A stretch of 55,003 nt of DNA. Origin: Alsobacter soli (GTDB lineage Bacteria > Pseudomonadota > Alphaproteobacteria > Rhizobiales > Beijerinckiaceae). Below are positions 18,473 through 32,291 of the stretch, one piece after another. The stretch's first letter is position 1, and every line of letters begins with the position of its first letter. The stretch is from contig NZ_PVZS01000026.1 in NCBI RefSeq assembly GCF_003004785.1, positions 1-55,003 on the forward strand, given 5' to 3'. Under the pieces are notes generated by a model. The model saw nothing but the letters and a program-made list of their open reading frames with translations. It did not search any database and was not told the origin of the DNA. The position numbers were made by a program, and so were the translations under genes.

Positions 18473-18991
18473 TCAGCCGCCTGTCTTTCGCCGGGTCCAC
18501 TGGGCGAAGGCGAAGGCCAGGGCCTGCACGCGGCGCCGGTCGTTCAGCTCGGTCTGCCGCCAGTCGCCGGCGGAGCCCGAGTACTGCTGGACCATGAGCG
18601 GGAAGCTGAACCCGCCGAGGGAGACGTCGCCCTGGAGGAAATCGCTCTCCTGCCCCCCGCCGCCCTTGCCGCCGCGACCCGCGGCGGGGCCGGCGGTCGC
18701 CGTCATCGAGATGCCGGTCAGCACGACGTACAGCACGGGCGCGCGGCGGTCGTTGGTGATGCGGCCGGCGAACTGGGCCACAAGCTGGCGATGCACCTCC
18801 GACCCCAGGACGGCGGCGAAGCCGTTGAGGCCCTTGGCCTCGAGCGGGCGGATGTCGACCGAAACGCCGCTGATCGGGCCAGCGGGCTGGGCCCGGGCTG
18901 CGCCCGAGCCGGTGAGGGCGGCCGCAAGCGCGGCCGCTCCAAGCCCCAGAACCGCGCGGCGGTCAGACGAACGCGACGTCCACGATTTCAT
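18473..18991 (-). CDS. Small exported protein of unknown function with Tat-like signal
   Basis: The 172-residue protein starts [18 protein letters not shown], a twin-arginine-like leader followed by an Ala/Leu/Gly core and likely cleavage near AARAQ. The mature part includes a run of Gly and Lys (GRGGKGGGG) around residues 106-114 and no recognisable domain. The start lies inside the 3' end of greA (29-base overlap), so it is probably co-transcribed with greA. It ends 6 bases from the convergent kinase fusion gene. The open frame extends upstream to 19033, but only this ATG gives an export signal. I do not recognise the family. Confidence 0.65.
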   Translation of the reverse strand: MKSWTSRSSDRRAVLGLGAAALAAALTGSGAARAQPAGPISGVSVDIRPLEAKGLNGFAAVLGSEVHRQLVAQFAGRITNDRRAPVLYVVLTGISMTATAGPAAGRGGKGGGGQESDFLQGDVSLGGFSFPLMVQQYSGSAGDWRQTELNDRRRVQALAFAFAQWTRRKTGG

Positions 18992-19439
18992 AGCTCTTGC
19001 CTCCACCAGGCGTGTTGACCTCGACTGAATCACCAGTCTTCTTCCCGATCAACGCGCGAGCAATGGGGGAGGTTATGCTCACTTTGCCGGACTTCACGTC
19101 GGCCTCGGATTCCCCGACGATCTGGTAGGTCTTCGTCTCCTCGGTGTCCTCGTCGATCAACTTGACGGTGGCGCCGAACTTGATCGTCGAGCCCGAGAGC
19201 TTGGAGACGTCGATGATCTCCGCGCGCGAGAGCTTGTCTTCCAGCTCCGCGATGCGGCCCTCGTTAAGGGACTGGGCTTCCTTCGCGGCGTGGTACTCCG
19301 CGTTCTCCGAAAGGTCGCCATGGGAGCGCGCTTCAGCGATCGCCTGGATGATGCGCTGGCGCTCGACCTGCTGGCGGTGCTTCAACTCCTCTTCGAGGGC
19401 CTTGTACCCAGGAGGGGTCAGCGGAATCTTTTCCATCAT
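18963..19439 (-). CDS. greA: Transcription elongation factor GreA
   Basis: At 158 residues this is the standard GreA length. The N-terminal coiled coil ([18 protein letters not shown], with the acidic tip [14 protein letters not shown]) enters the RNA polymerase secondary channel and stimulates cleavage of backtracked transcripts. The C-terminal globular domain carries the family end [11 protein letters not shown]. The ATG at 19439 is followed directly by a second ATG ([11 protein letters not shown]); related GreA proteins begin MxEKIP or MEKIP. Upstream lies the carB terminator, so greA most likely has its own promoter within 19440-19470 or is reached by readthrough. Confidence 0.95.
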   Translation of the reverse strand: MMEKIPLTPPGYKALEEELKHRQQVERQRIIQAIAEARSHGDLSENAEYHAAKEAQSLNEGRIAELEDKLSRAEIIDVSKLSGSTIKFGATVKLIDEDTEETKTYQIVGESEADVKSGKVSITSPIARALIGKKTGDSVEVNTPGGGKSYEIVDVAFV

Positions 19440-19463
19440 TGCATCCGTTCGATCGAAAATCCG

Positions 19464-19515
19464 AAAAAAGCCGCCGTTCCCCGGGTTCCCTTTTCGGGAG
19501 CCCGGACGACGGCGG
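19464..19515 (-). terminator. Intrinsic terminator downstream of carB
   Basis: On the minus strand an interrupted stem (CCGCCGTC..CCGGGCTCCC pairing with GGGAACCCGG..ACGGCGG, loop GAAAA) is followed by TTTTTT. It sits 51 bases after the carB stop and before greA. Confidence 0.85.
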
Positions 19516-19565
19516 ATTGCTTTCGGACGATGGGGCCCGCCCAAGCCAGTTGAACTTGGCGGACC

Positions 19566-22898
<3,333 letters not shown>

Positions 22899-23043
22899 GT
22901 CGCTCTTCGTCATGGCTCGACCCTGCCGGAGCAGGATCTCGGTTTCGACAGTGGTCGCATGCCGGTCGCGAAAAGCCGGAAACCACCTTTTCGCAGCATG
23001 CTTCCGGGCGCCAGGACGGGTCGCCCCGCCTGGACGCGCGCAC

Positions 23044-23079
23044 AAAAAAAGGCCGCGCCTTTGGCCATCGAAACGGCCT
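23044..23079 (-). terminator. Terminator-like hairpin in the carB leader (possible attenuator)
   Basis: Reading toward carB on the minus strand, AGGCCG, an 18-base loop, then CGGCCT runs straight into TTTTTTT. It lies about 145 bases before the carB ATG. Two internal GGCC copies could pair with the stem arms and form alternative hairpins. The only minus-strand gene further upstream is the methyltransferase at 24.4 kb, with gtrA-like on the opposite strand between them. It is therefore either an attenuator of carB or a stop for distant antisense transcription. Confidence 0.6.
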
Positions 23080-23194
23080 GAGCGCGTCCTCGCGGGAACC
23101 TTGATCAGGTTTCGGGCGGGGACGCCGGTGTTCGAGGACTTCCCGCCGAAAGTCGGGTGTCCTTAGACGAGAATCGTCCGGCTGGGAAGGGGCT

Positions 23195-23695
23195 ATGTCG
23201 GCGCAGGCGTGGATGGCGCGTTCGCACAGGGTTGACCGGCGCGGCCCCGGGCTTCACAAGCCGCCCATGCACGAAACACCGTCGCTCGTCGCCGCACTCG
23301 GCCGCCAATTCTCCGCCTTCGCGGGCGTCGGCGTCGTGGCGGCGGCCGCGCATTACTCCGTGCTGGTCGCCCTGGTGGAGGGCGCGCATGCGCCCGTGGT
23401 GGCTGCGACGCTGGCCGGCTACATCGTGGGCGGCGTGATCTCCTATGCGCTGAACAGGCGCTACGCTTTCCGCAGCGATCGGCCGCACGGTGAGGCCACC
23501 TGGCGCTTCGCCCTGGTGGCGGGGGTGGGATTCGTGCTCACCGGGTTCGTCATGGCGCTGCTGAACGGGCGCTGGGGCATGCCGTACCTGCTGGCCCAGG
23601 TGGTCACGACCGGGATCGTGATGTTCTGGAGCTTCGTGGCGAACCGGTGGTGGACCTTCCGGGGCCATCCGGAGGTCCCGCCGGCCCCACCCTAG
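23195..23695 (+). CDS. GtrA-like small membrane protein
   Basis: The product has 166 residues (142 if it starts at the in-frame ATG at 23267) and four hydrophobic helices typical of the GtrA family (FAGVGVVAAAAHYSVLVALVE, ATLAGYIVGGVISYALNRRYAF, and VMFWSFVANRWWTF near the end). Relatives move or flip undecaprenyl-phosphate-linked sugars for surface polysaccharide modification. The ATG at 23195 has an AAGGGG site just before it, while the ATG at 23267 has none, but family members usually begin close to the first helix. No glycosyltransferase adjoins it, so the substrate is unknown. Confidence 0.8.
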   Translation: MSAQAWMARSHRVDRRGPGLHKPPMHETPSLVAALGRQFSAFAGVGVVAAAAHYSVLVALVEGAHAPVVAATLAGYIVGGVISYALNRRYAFRSDRPHGEATWRFALVAGVGFVLTGFVMALLNGRWGMPYLLAQVVTTGIVMFWSFVANRWWTFRGHPEVPPAPP

Positions 23696-23741
23696 GCTCC
23701 GGGCGCGGTTTCGTCAGGCGCGCGGCAGTCCTGTTTCGCGT

Positions 23742-24458
23742 TCAGGCCTCGTCCGGCCGCGTGGCCACGAAGGTCATGCGGGCCTGGTTGTGGCCGATGT
23801 TCGGGCGGCGGCGCTCGGCTTCGAAGCCGGCGTTCTCAAGAATCGAAAGCATGGCGTTCTCGTCGTAGGTGGCGAGGCCGAGCTCGTTGCGCAGCTTGCG
23901 GTAGTCGGACAGCGCGGTGCGCACCAGGCCGGCGCCGGCGGCGAGGAGAAAGCCTCCCTCGTAGCCGAAGCGGAGCAGGGCTGCGGCGTCGGTAACGGGG
24001 CTGACTTCGGGCGGAATCACGTCGCCCAACACGAGGTGGCCGCCGGGGCGGAGCAGGGATCGCCATACGCCCAGCAGGCGCTCGAATTCGGCGCGGGGCA
24101 GGTATTGGAGCAGCGAGTTGACGACGATGAGGTCGGTCGCCTCGGCTTGGAGGCCTTCGACCTGCTCGGGCGAGAGGACCAGGATGGCGGCGTCGTCCGC
24201 GTAGCGCTCGCGGACACGGGCCAGGACGCCGGGTGCGGCGTCCGACAGGATCAGCCGGGAACAGGCGGCCGCCACCGTGCGGGCCTCGGCGGCTTCGCCG
24301 CAGCCGTAGTCGATCACCACGGGCCTTCGGTCGGGGCAAAGCTCGCGGGTCAGGGCCGCGACGTCGCCAGCGACCATCCGGGCATGCAGGAGCTTGTGGC
24401 GGTCGTTGACGTAGATGGAATGGTCGCCGTCGAAGAACTCGCGCCAGGACATCGCCAT
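23742..24458 (-). CDS. Class I SAM-dependent methyltransferase
   Basis: The 238-residue protein has the Rossmann methyltransferase core: VVIDYGCGEAAEARTVA is the SAM-binding motif I, followed by LILSDAAPGVL (motif II), DLIVVNSLLQYLP (motif IV) and LRPGGHLVLGDVI. The start MAMSWREFFDGDHSIYVNDR is preceded by GGAGGGG at good spacing, which rejects the much longer open frame to 24866. The C-terminus (YDENAMLSILENAGFEAERRRPNIGHNQ) resembles small-molecule or quinone methyltransferases, but the substrate cannot be read. It lies between the cytochrome c gene and gtrA-like. Confidence 0.85.
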   Translation of the reverse strand: MAMSWREFFDGDHSIYVNDRHKLLHARMVAGDVAALTRELCPDRRPVVIDYGCGEAAEARTVAAACSRLILSDAAPGVLARVRERYADDAAILVLSPEQVEGLQAEATDLIVVNSLLQYLPRAEFERLLGVWRSLLRPGGHLVLGDVIPPEVSPVTDAAALLRFGYEGGFLLAAGAGLVRTALSDYRKLRNELGLATYDENAMLSILENAGFEAERRRPNIGHNQARMTFVATRPDEA

Positions 24459-24549
24459 TTTCCCCTCCGGCGGTCTGCTTTCGCGTCCTCCGGTTGCGGG
24501 GCGATTGTAGCCAGCCTTGGCGGCTTGGAAAGATGGTCTGGAGCGGGGC

Positions 24550-24894
24550 CTAGCGCTTCTTTTTCTTCGGGTTGAGGCTGTCGATATAGGCGACGAGATC
24601 TTCGACCTGATCGGCCGAGAAGCTGAATTCAGGCATCTCGACGCCTTCGTGGCCGACCGTGATGCCTTCGGCCAGAGCCTCCTGCAGCTCGTCGACGGGG
24701 TAGCGCTGCGCCAGCGTGCGGAAGGGCGGCGACTTCGGATTTCGGCTCGCGCCGGTCTTTCCCACCGCGTGGCAGGGGCCGCAGTTCTGTTCGGCCAGGA
24801 TGCGGCCCCGCTTGAGGCTGGCGGCCTCGGCGAAGCCCGATCCGACGCAAGCCGCGGCCGCGACAATCAGGAGGTCCCGCAAGCGCCTAACCAT
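24550..24894 (-). CDS. Small class I cytochrome c
   Basis: The 114-residue protein has a signal peptide (MVRRLRDLLIVAAAACVGSG, cleavage near AEA), one haem-binding CGPCH motif (Cys38, Cys41, His42) and a likely axial Met87 in EMPEF, ending in a basic KKKKR tail. It is a periplasmic monohaem electron carrier of the cytochrome c class I type. Its partner oxidase is not adjacent. The ATG at 24894 has a GGGGAG site 7 bases upstream. It is 92 bases upstream of the methyltransferase on the same strand, and a terminator separates it from carA. Confidence 0.9.
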   Translation of the reverse strand: MVRRLRDLLIVAAAACVGSGFAEAASLKRGRILAEQNCGPCHAVGKTGASRNPKSPPFRTLAQRYPVDELQEALAEGITVGHEGVEMPEFSFSADQVEDLVAYIDSLNPKKKKR

Positions 24895-25006
24895 GGATGG
24901 CTCCCCGGCCACAAACGATCCGAATCGGGGGACCCTGATGGTGGAGCTTCCGATCGCCACGCACAAGCGCGGGGCTGAGCGGGTTGCATTCCGACCCTGG
25001 CGCAAC

Positions 25007-25036
25007 AAAAAAGCCCGCCCGGAAGACCGGACGGGC
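25007..25036 (-). terminator. Intrinsic terminator downstream of carA
   Basis: On the minus strand a 10-base stem (GCCCGTCCGG, loop TCTT, CCGGGCGGGC) is followed by TTTTTTG. It starts 23 bases after the carA stop and isolates carA from the cytochrome c gene. Confidence 0.92.
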
Positions 25037-25058
25037 TCGAATTCCGACGCGCGCCGCT

Positions 25059-26279
25059 TCAGCGCCGGTGCGAGTCGATCATCTCGACGAAGCGGTCGAA
25101 CAGGTAGTGGCTGTCCTGCGGGCCCGGCGAGGCTTCCGGGTGGTGCTGCACCGAGAAGGCTGGGCGGTCCGTGAGGGCGATGCCGCAGTTCGAGCCGTCG
25201 AACAGGGAGACGTGCGTCTCCTTGGCGTTGGCCGGCAGGGTGTCGCGATCCACGGCGAAGCCGTGGTTCATGGACACGATCTCCACCTTGTCCGTGGTGA
25301 AGTCCTTCACCGGGTGGTTCGCGCCATGGTGGCCCTGGTGCATCTTGGCGGTCTTCGCGCCGACGGCGAGCGCCAGCATCTGGTGGCCCAGGCAAATGCC
25401 GAAGGTCGGCACCTTCCTGTCCAGCAACTCCTTGATGACCGGCACGGAGTATTCGCCCGTCGCGGCGGGGTCGCCGGGGCCGTTGGACAGGAAGACGCCG
25501 TCCGGCTTCAGGGCCAGCACGTCTTCGGCCGTGGCGGTCGCGGGCACGACGGTGACCTTGCAGCCGCGGTCGGCCAGGAGGCGCAGGATGTTGCGCTTCA
25601 CGCCGTAGTCGATGGCGACGACATGGCGCTGGGGGTTCTCCTCGCGGCCGAAGCCCTGGCCCCACTTCCAGCTGGTCTCGTCCCAGCTGTAGCGCTGGGC
25701 GGCGGTGACCATGGGCACGAGGTCGAGGCCGTCCATGGACGGGAGGGCGGCCGCCTGCTGCTTGAGCGCCTCGATGTCGAAGACGCCGTCCGGCGAATGG
25801 GCGATCACCGCGTTGGGCATGCCCCTCTCGCGGATCAGGGCGGTGAGAGCGCGGGTGTCGATGCCGGCGAGGCCGACGATGCCGCGGGCCTTGAGCCACT
25901 GGTCGAAGTGGCGGGCGGCGCGCCAGTTGGACGGATCCGTGATGGCGGTGTGCAGGATGACGCCGCGCACGCCGGAGTTGGCGGCCATGTTGACGGTCTC
26001 GACGTCCTCGTCGTTCACGCCGACATTGCCGATATGCGGGAAGGTGAAGGTGATGATCTGGCCGGCGTAGGACGGATCCGTCAGGATCTCCTGGTAGCCG
26101 GTCATGGCCGTGTTGAAGCAGACCTCGCCCGTCGCGGAGCCCTCGGCGCCGACGCCGAAGCCTTCCAGCACCGTGCCGTCCGCCAGCACGAGAAGCGCGG
26201 TCGCGCGCGGCTCCGCCCAGCCGCCGTGATCGGTCGCGCCCTGGGAGTGCCCGGGCGTCTGGTCTTGAAGGGTCGCCAT
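25059..26279 (-). CDS. carA: Carbamoyl-phosphate synthase small (glutaminase) subunit
   Basis: The 406-residue subunit hydrolyses glutamine and passes ammonia to CarB. The N-terminal CPSase domain (LVLADGTVLEGFGVGAEG, TGYQEILTDPSYAGQIITFT) is followed by a class I glutamine amidotransferase domain with the nucleophile Cys in GICLGHQML and the His/Glu pair in SVQHHPEASPGP. The start ATG has an AGGA site 7 bases before it. It is transcribed in the same direction as carB but separated by more than 2 kb, three genes and its own terminator, so the subunits are made from different transcripts. A strong nested hairpin lies in its leader (26353-26390). Confidence 0.96.
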   Translation of the reverse strand: MATLQDQTPGHSQGATDHGGWAEPRATALLVLADGTVLEGFGVGAEGSATGEVCFNTAMTGYQEILTDPSYAGQIITFTFPHIGNVGVNDEDVETVNMAANSGVRGVILHTAITDPSNWRAARHFDQWLKARGIVGLAGIDTRALTALIRERGMPNAVIAHSPDGVFDIEALKQQAAALPSMDGLDLVPMVTAAQRYSWDETSWKWGQGFGREENPQRHVVAIDYGVKRNILRLLADRGCKVTVVPATATAEDVLALKPDGVFLSNGPGDPAATGEYSVPVIKELLDRKVPTFGICLGHQMLALAVGAKTAKMHQGHHGANHPVKDFTTDKVEIVSMNHGFAVDRDTLPANAKETHVSLFDGSNCGIALTDRPAFSVQHHPEASPGPQDSHYLFDRFVEMIDSHRR

Positions 26280-26352
26280 TTTCGTCCTAAATCCTGCCGC
26301 CCGGGCGCGGCTTGGCGCCGCGTCAGGAGCGTTGCACTACCGCCGCACGCTC

Positions 26353-26390
26353 GCGGCCCGGGTCCCTGGGGACCCGAGCGCCGGGCCCGC
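26353..26390. promoter_or_regulatory. Nested hairpin in the carA/yqeY divergent gap
   Basis: An inner perfect palindrome (CGGGTCCC-TG-GGGACCCG, 26359-26376) is enclosed by near-matching GC-rich arms (GCGGCCCGG and CCGGGCCCGC). It lies about 75 bases upstream of the carA start and 144 upstream of yqeY. There is no T-run. It may be a leader structure or a terminator-like barrier between the divergent genes. Confidence 0.4.
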
Positions 26391-26533
26391 AACCTAGGGG
26401 GACGGCGGCGCGGCGTCAACCGGAAACAATCCGGAATTTCACAACGGCTTTCAGTGACTTACCCTGAGCGTCGCCATTCGGATCGCGAATCGGGCCTGTG
26501 CCCGGCGAGCCGCAACCAGGAAAGAAGAGCGCC

Positions 26534-26986
26534 ATGCGCGAGCAATTCACCACTGCGCTGAAGGACGCCATGAAGGCGGGCGACAAGCGTCGCATCTCCA
26601 CCATCCGCCTGATCACGGCGGCGCTGAAGGACCGCGACATCGAGGCCCGCGGCGCGGGCAAGGAGCAGCTGGGCGAGGACGAGATCCTCGGGCTGCTGCA
26701 GAAGATGATCAAGCAGCGGCAGGAGTCGCTGAAGATCTACCAGGACGCGGGCCGCGCCGAACTCGCCGACCAGGAGCAGGGCGAGATCGAGGTGATCACG
26801 TCCTTCCTGCCCCAGCAGATGGACGAGGCGGAGGTCTCCGCCGCCATCGACGCCGCGGTCGCCGAGACCGGCGCCGCCGGCCTGCGCGACATGGGCAAGG
26901 TGATGGCCGCCCTGAAGGAGCGCTACGCTGGCCGCATGGACTTCGGCAAGGCGAGCGCCGCCATCAAGGCGAAGCTGCAGGGCTGA
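26534..26986 (+). CDS. yqeY: YqeY/GatB-like domain protein
   Basis: The 150-residue helical protein is related to the C-terminal tRNA-binding region of the amidotransferase subunit GatB (MREQFTTALKDAMKAGDKRR, LGLLQKMIKQRQESLKIYQDAG, FLPQQMDEAEVSAAI, MGKVMAALKERYAGRMDFG). The function of the stand-alone protein is unproven. A frame start at 26498 exists, but MREQF at 26534 matches the family and has an AGGAAAGAAG-like site. It occupies the place upstream of dnaG that rpsU holds in enterobacteria. A GC-rich hairpin follows. Confidence 0.92.
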   Translation: MREQFTTALKDAMKAGDKRRISTIRLITAALKDRDIEARGAGKEQLGEDEILGLLQKMIKQRQESLKIYQDAGRAELADQEQGEIEVITSFLPQQMDEAEVSAAIDAAVAETGAAGLRDMGKVMAALKERYAGRMDFGKASAAIKAKLQG

Positions 26987-26995
26987 AGCCCGCCC

Positions 26996-27021
26996 CAGGC
27001 GCCGGCCGCAACCGGCGCCTG
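26996..27021. other. Strong hairpin between yqeY and dnaG
   Basis: A perfect 10-base stem (CAGGCGCCGG, loop CCGCAA, CCGGCGCCTG) starts 10 bases after the yqeY stop. No T-run follows, so it may be a processing or pausing site, or a weak terminator, inside the yqeY-dnaG-rpoD cluster. Confidence 0.5.
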
Positions 27022-27166
27022 CAACCGCCGCTCGGTCGTCGATGGCGGCATGGGCGTTCTGATCGTCGGGATCCAGAGCAGCTTGCGAATGGGCGCTGCT
27101 CCCGACGGCCTGTGAATCATGGGGACGGCTCGCCCACCGCTTCAAATTTCCGCTAAACCCATCCCA

Positions 27167-29104
27167 ATGCGCTTTCCTCCCGGGCTCCTCGACGAGATTC
27201 GCGCGCGGCTGCCGGTGTCGGCGGTCGTGGGCAAGCGCGTGCGCCTGCAGAAGGCGGGGCGCGAGTGGAAGGGGCTGTCGCCCTTCAACGCCGAGAAGAC
27301 GCCGTCCTTCTTCGTGAACGACCAGAAGGGCTTCTTCCACGATTTCTCCTCCGGCAAGCACGGCGACATCTTCGCCTTCGTGATGGAGACGGAGGGGGTC
27401 GCGTTCCCGGAGGCGGTGGAGCGGCTCGCCGGCATGGCGGGCGTCCCGATGCCCAAGGTCTCGCGCGAGGCGGAGGAGCAGGAGAAACGGGTGCGCGGCC
27501 TCAACGTGGTCATGCAACTCGCGGCGGACTTCTTCCGCTCGCAGCTGGAAGGGCGGATCGGGGCCAAGGCGCGGGCCTATTGCGAGGGACGAGGGCTCGG
27601 GCCCGAGGTGCGCGAGCGCTTCGGCCTGGGCTATTCCAGCCCGGAGCGGCACGCCTTGAGGGACTACCTCGCCGGCAAGGGCGTCTCCGTGGACGCGATG
27701 ATTGAGACGGGGCTCCTCGTGCACGGCGAGGACGTGGCGGTGCCTTTCGACCGGTTCCGGGACCGGCTGATGTTCCCGATCTGCGACATCCGTGGCCGGG
27801 TGATCGCCTTCGGGGGCCGGGCGCTCGCTCCGGAAGTGCCAGCCAAGTACCTGAACAGCCCGGAGACCTCGCTCTTTCACAAGGGCGCGGTGCTCTACAA
27901 CCACCACAACGCCCGCAAGGCGGCCCACGACCGCGGCACGGTGATCGCGGTGGAAGGCTACGTGGACGTCATCGCCATGACGACCGCGGGGTTCCCCCAT
28001 GCCGTCGCCCCGCTCGGGACGGCGCTCACCTCCGAGCAGCTGGCGCTGCTGTGGCGCATGGCGGACGAGCCGATCCTGTGCTTCGACGGCGACAAGGCCG
28101 GGCGCCGGGCGGCCTACCGGGCCATCGACGTTGCGCTGCCGCAGCTCGAGCCGGGGAAATCCGTGCGCTTCGCGCTATTGCCGGAGGGGCAGGACCCTGA
28201 CGACCTTGCGCGCTCCGGGGGCGGGCAGGCCATCGCGCGCGCGCTGGACGCGGCGCTACCCATGGCCGAGCTGCTCTGGCAGCGCGAGCTGGAGGCCGGC
28301 CCGCTCGACACGCCCGAGCGCCGGGCGATGCTGGAGAAGCGGCTGAAGACGTTGCTCTCGGGGGTGCGGGACGAGGACCTGCGCCGGCATTATCGGGCCG
28401 AGATGGACGCGCGGATGCGCGAGCTGCTGCCGCGCCCCCAGTATGGCCACCGCCAGGCCGGGCAGCGCCAGCACGCGGGTCCTCAGCGCGGGGCCATGCG
28501 CGGCCGCGATCCGCGGCGGGGCGGCGGGTTCCCACCCGAGCCGCTGCGCGCGTCCGAGAGCCTGGCGCGCTCAGCGCTGTTCTCGCAGGCCCCCGCGATC
28601 TCGCCGCGGGAGGCCCTGATCCTGGCGGCGTTGGCGAGCCACCGGGACCTCCTGTCGGCGCAAGCGGAGGCCCTTCTGGAGCTGGACCTGGAGCATCCTG
28701 ACACCCGGCGGCTTCGCCAGGCGCTGGTGGACATCGACGCTCACCTGGATGCCGGAGCCGCGGACGAGGTGCGCGCGGCCCTGGACGCGCAGGGGTTGGG
28801 TCCGTTGCTGGCCCGCGTGGAAGCCGCCGTGCGGCCCGGGGATCGCTGGTGTCTTGACTCTTCCGCCGATCCCGTCGAAGTGAGAGAAGGCCTTCGTCAG
28901 GCCACGACCTTGCATCACAAGGCGAGGACGCTACATAAGGAACTCGGAATGGCCGAAATGGCCTTCGCCCAGGATCCTTCCGAGGCGAACCAGGCTCTGA
29001 TGCTGGATCTGAGGTTGCAGCTGTCCACCATCGAAGGGATGGAGGCTGAGATCGAGAAGCGGGGTCGGGACGACCCGCTTGCGGATCCCGACCAGGGCGA
29101 CTGA
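27167..29104 (+). CDS. dnaG: DNA primase without zinc ligands
   Basis: The 645-residue primase makes RNA primers for replication. It has the N-terminal CHC2-type domain, the RNA polymerase core with TOPRIM motifs (VEGYVDVIAM; LCFDGDKAGRRAA) and a C-terminal helical helicase-interaction region. The four zinc ligands of E. coli DnaG (Cys40, His43, Cys61, Cys64) are replaced by Ser38, Asn41, Asp59 and Ser62 (GLSPFNAEKTPSF; GFFHDFSSGKHGD), although the surrounding fold is conserved. I recall the same pattern in other Hyphomicrobiales, so it is probably not a defect. The start at 27167 (MRFPPGLLDEIR) matches the family; the open frame from 27119 is not needed. Confidence 0.95.
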   Translation: MRFPPGLLDEIRARLPVSAVVGKRVRLQKAGREWKGLSPFNAEKTPSFFVNDQKGFFHDFSSGKHGDIFAFVMETEGVAFPEAVERLAGMAGVPMPKVSREAEEQEKRVRGLNVVMQLAADFFRSQLEGRIGAKARAYCEGRGLGPEVRERFGLGYSSPERHALRDYLAGKGVSVDAMIETGLLVHGEDVAVPFDRFRDRLMFPICDIRGRVIAFGGRALAPEVPAKYLNSPETSLFHKGAVLYNHHNARKAAHDRGTVIAVEGYVDVIAMTTAGFPHAVAPLGTALTSEQLALLWRMADEPILCFDGDKAGRRAAYRAIDVALPQLEPGKSVRFALLPEGQDPDDLARSGGGQAIARALDAALPMAELLWQRELEAGPLDTPERRAMLEKRLKTLLSGVRDEDLRRHYRAEMDARMRELLPRPQYGHRQAGQRQHAGPQRGAMRGRDPRRGGGFPPEPLRASESLARSALFSQAPAISPREALILAALASHRDLLSAQAEALLELDLEHPDTRRLRQALVDIDAHLDAGAADEVRAALDAQGLGPLLARVEAAVRPGDRWCLDSSADPVEVREGLRQATTLHHKARTLHKELGMAEMAFAQDPSEANQALMLDLRLQLSTIEGMEAEIEKRGRDDPLADPDQGD

Positions 29105-29316
29105 TCCCAGGTTCCCCGCCTCACGAGGGCAAGCGGGAAGGTGTGCTGGGGCACGAAGGACGCCGGTCTGGCGCGGGTAGGTTAAGGGTGACTTAAACGA
29201 TTCGCGAGTTTGATCGGAACTACGGTTGGCACGGGCGGACGGACTGAGGTCCTTTCCGCCCTGCATTGCGTTGGATGAGACCCGCGGCCGGCGGGGCAGG
29301 CTTGGAGCGACCGGGC

Positions 29317-31314
<1,998 letters not shown>

Positions 31315-31320
31315 TGCGGA

Positions 31321-31348
31321 AAGGCCCCCGGAAACGGGGGCCTTTTTT
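31321..31348 (+). terminator. Intrinsic terminator after rpoD
   Basis: AAGGCCCCCG, loop GAAA, CGGGGGCC, then TTTTTT begins 7 bases after the rpoD stop. The reverse strand ends in TTT only, so it mainly serves rpoD but may also help end the convergent lysE-type gene. Confidence 0.95.
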
Positions 31349-31377
31349 GTTGGACGTCTTGCTCTTGCGACGGACCC

Positions 31378-31956
31378 TCAGCCCAGGGCGGAGGCCGCCA
31401 TTGCGGAAGCGAAGGCCGCGAGCACGCCTGCGCCGGCCCGGTCTAGCGCGCGGCTCGGGAGGTGATCCGCCAGTTCGCGTGCGATCCAGCACCCCAGGGC
31501 GCCCCAGGCCAAGCTTGTCAGCAACGCTGTCGAGGCGATTCCCGCCACAAAGGGGAGCAGCGCCTCAGGTTCGGCGGGCGCCAGGCTGAGCGCAAAGACG
31601 AGCGCCTTGGGATTGACCAGGGTCGTCATCAGCGCCTGGGCCGGGCCAATGGAAGCGGCGCCGGGCCGAGCCGGGCCGCGCCAGAGACGTCTTGCGCAGC
31701 ACAGGAGCCAGGCGGCGCACAGCACCCGGACGCCGGAGGCCGCCCATGGGAAGTCCGCCAGGATCGGGCTTGCGTAGCGGGCCAGCAGGGCCACCGACGC
31801 CAGGTATCCCAGAGCAGTGCACACGGCGAGCCCGAGCAGGCGTCGCCAATGGCCGCGCTGCGCCCCGGCTGACGCCAAGAGGGCGTTTGTGGGACCTGGC
31901 GCGGCCAGGAGGGCCGCCGCGGCGACAAAGGAGGGGAGGGGGAGCGGGGGGGGCAT
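31378..31956 (-). CDS. LysE/RhtB-family exporter
   Basis: The 192-residue membrane protein has about five or six helices with the LysE-family marks PGPTNALLA near the N-terminus and [13 protein letters not shown] in the middle. Members export amino acids or related small molecules. The substrate is unknown. The gene is convergent with rpoD, with the rpoD terminator between them. It begins at an ATG without a clear ribosome site. Confidence 0.85.
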   Translation of the reverse strand: MPPPLPLPSFVAAAALLAAPGPTNALLASAGAQRGHWRRLLGLAVCTALGYLASVALLARYASPILADFPWAASGVRVLCAAWLLCCARRLWRGPARPGAASIGPAQALMTTLVNPKALVFALSLAPAEPEALLPFVAGIASTALLTSLAWGALGCWIARELADHLPSRALDRAGAGVLAAFASAMAASALG

Positions 31957-32291
31957 GGCGCTCGCGTAGCAGGAGCGCTTGCGGGCAGTCGTTGATTAGG
32001 AGTCACGACGCGCCCAAACGCGAACCGCCACGGTTGGGGCGAAGCGCGTACATCCGGCGTCTTCGGTCCCTTGCGTGGCGGCGTTTCGGCGGCGGAGCTT
32101 TGCGGCTCGACGCCGCCGTCTGATCTCTAGATGGGGTTGCTGCTCCCGATTGCAAGGCCCGGCGGCGCCGAGCGCGCGCGGCGGCGGCCCCGGCACGCTC
32201 ATTCGGAACAGGCGCGCGGCCGGCCGCGTTGCACAGCGGTCCCGGGCCGCATGGCCGGCGGGACGTTTCGCGATTCGAGGGAGTTCAACAG
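31957..32291. other. 335-base divergent gap with an EcfG-type promoter
   Basis: This lies between the LysE-type gene (minus) and the secreted-protein gene at 32292 (plus). It contains several GC-rich inverted segments and the stress-type promoter at 32205-32230. No open frame here looks like a gene. Confidence 0.5.
32205..32230 (+). promoter_or_regulatory. EcfG-type (general stress response) promoter
   Basis: GGAAC (32205-32209), 17-base spacer, CGTT (32227-32230) matches the alphaproteobacterial general stress sigma factor consensus as known from Methylobacterium, Sphingomonas and rhizobia. It lies 61 bases before the start of the secreted-protein gene at 32292, leaving a normal 5' leader. 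Confidence 0.65.

Noticed and set aside
29210-29245. GGAAC upstream of rpoD as an EcfG promoter
   Set aside because: No CGTT at the required distance.
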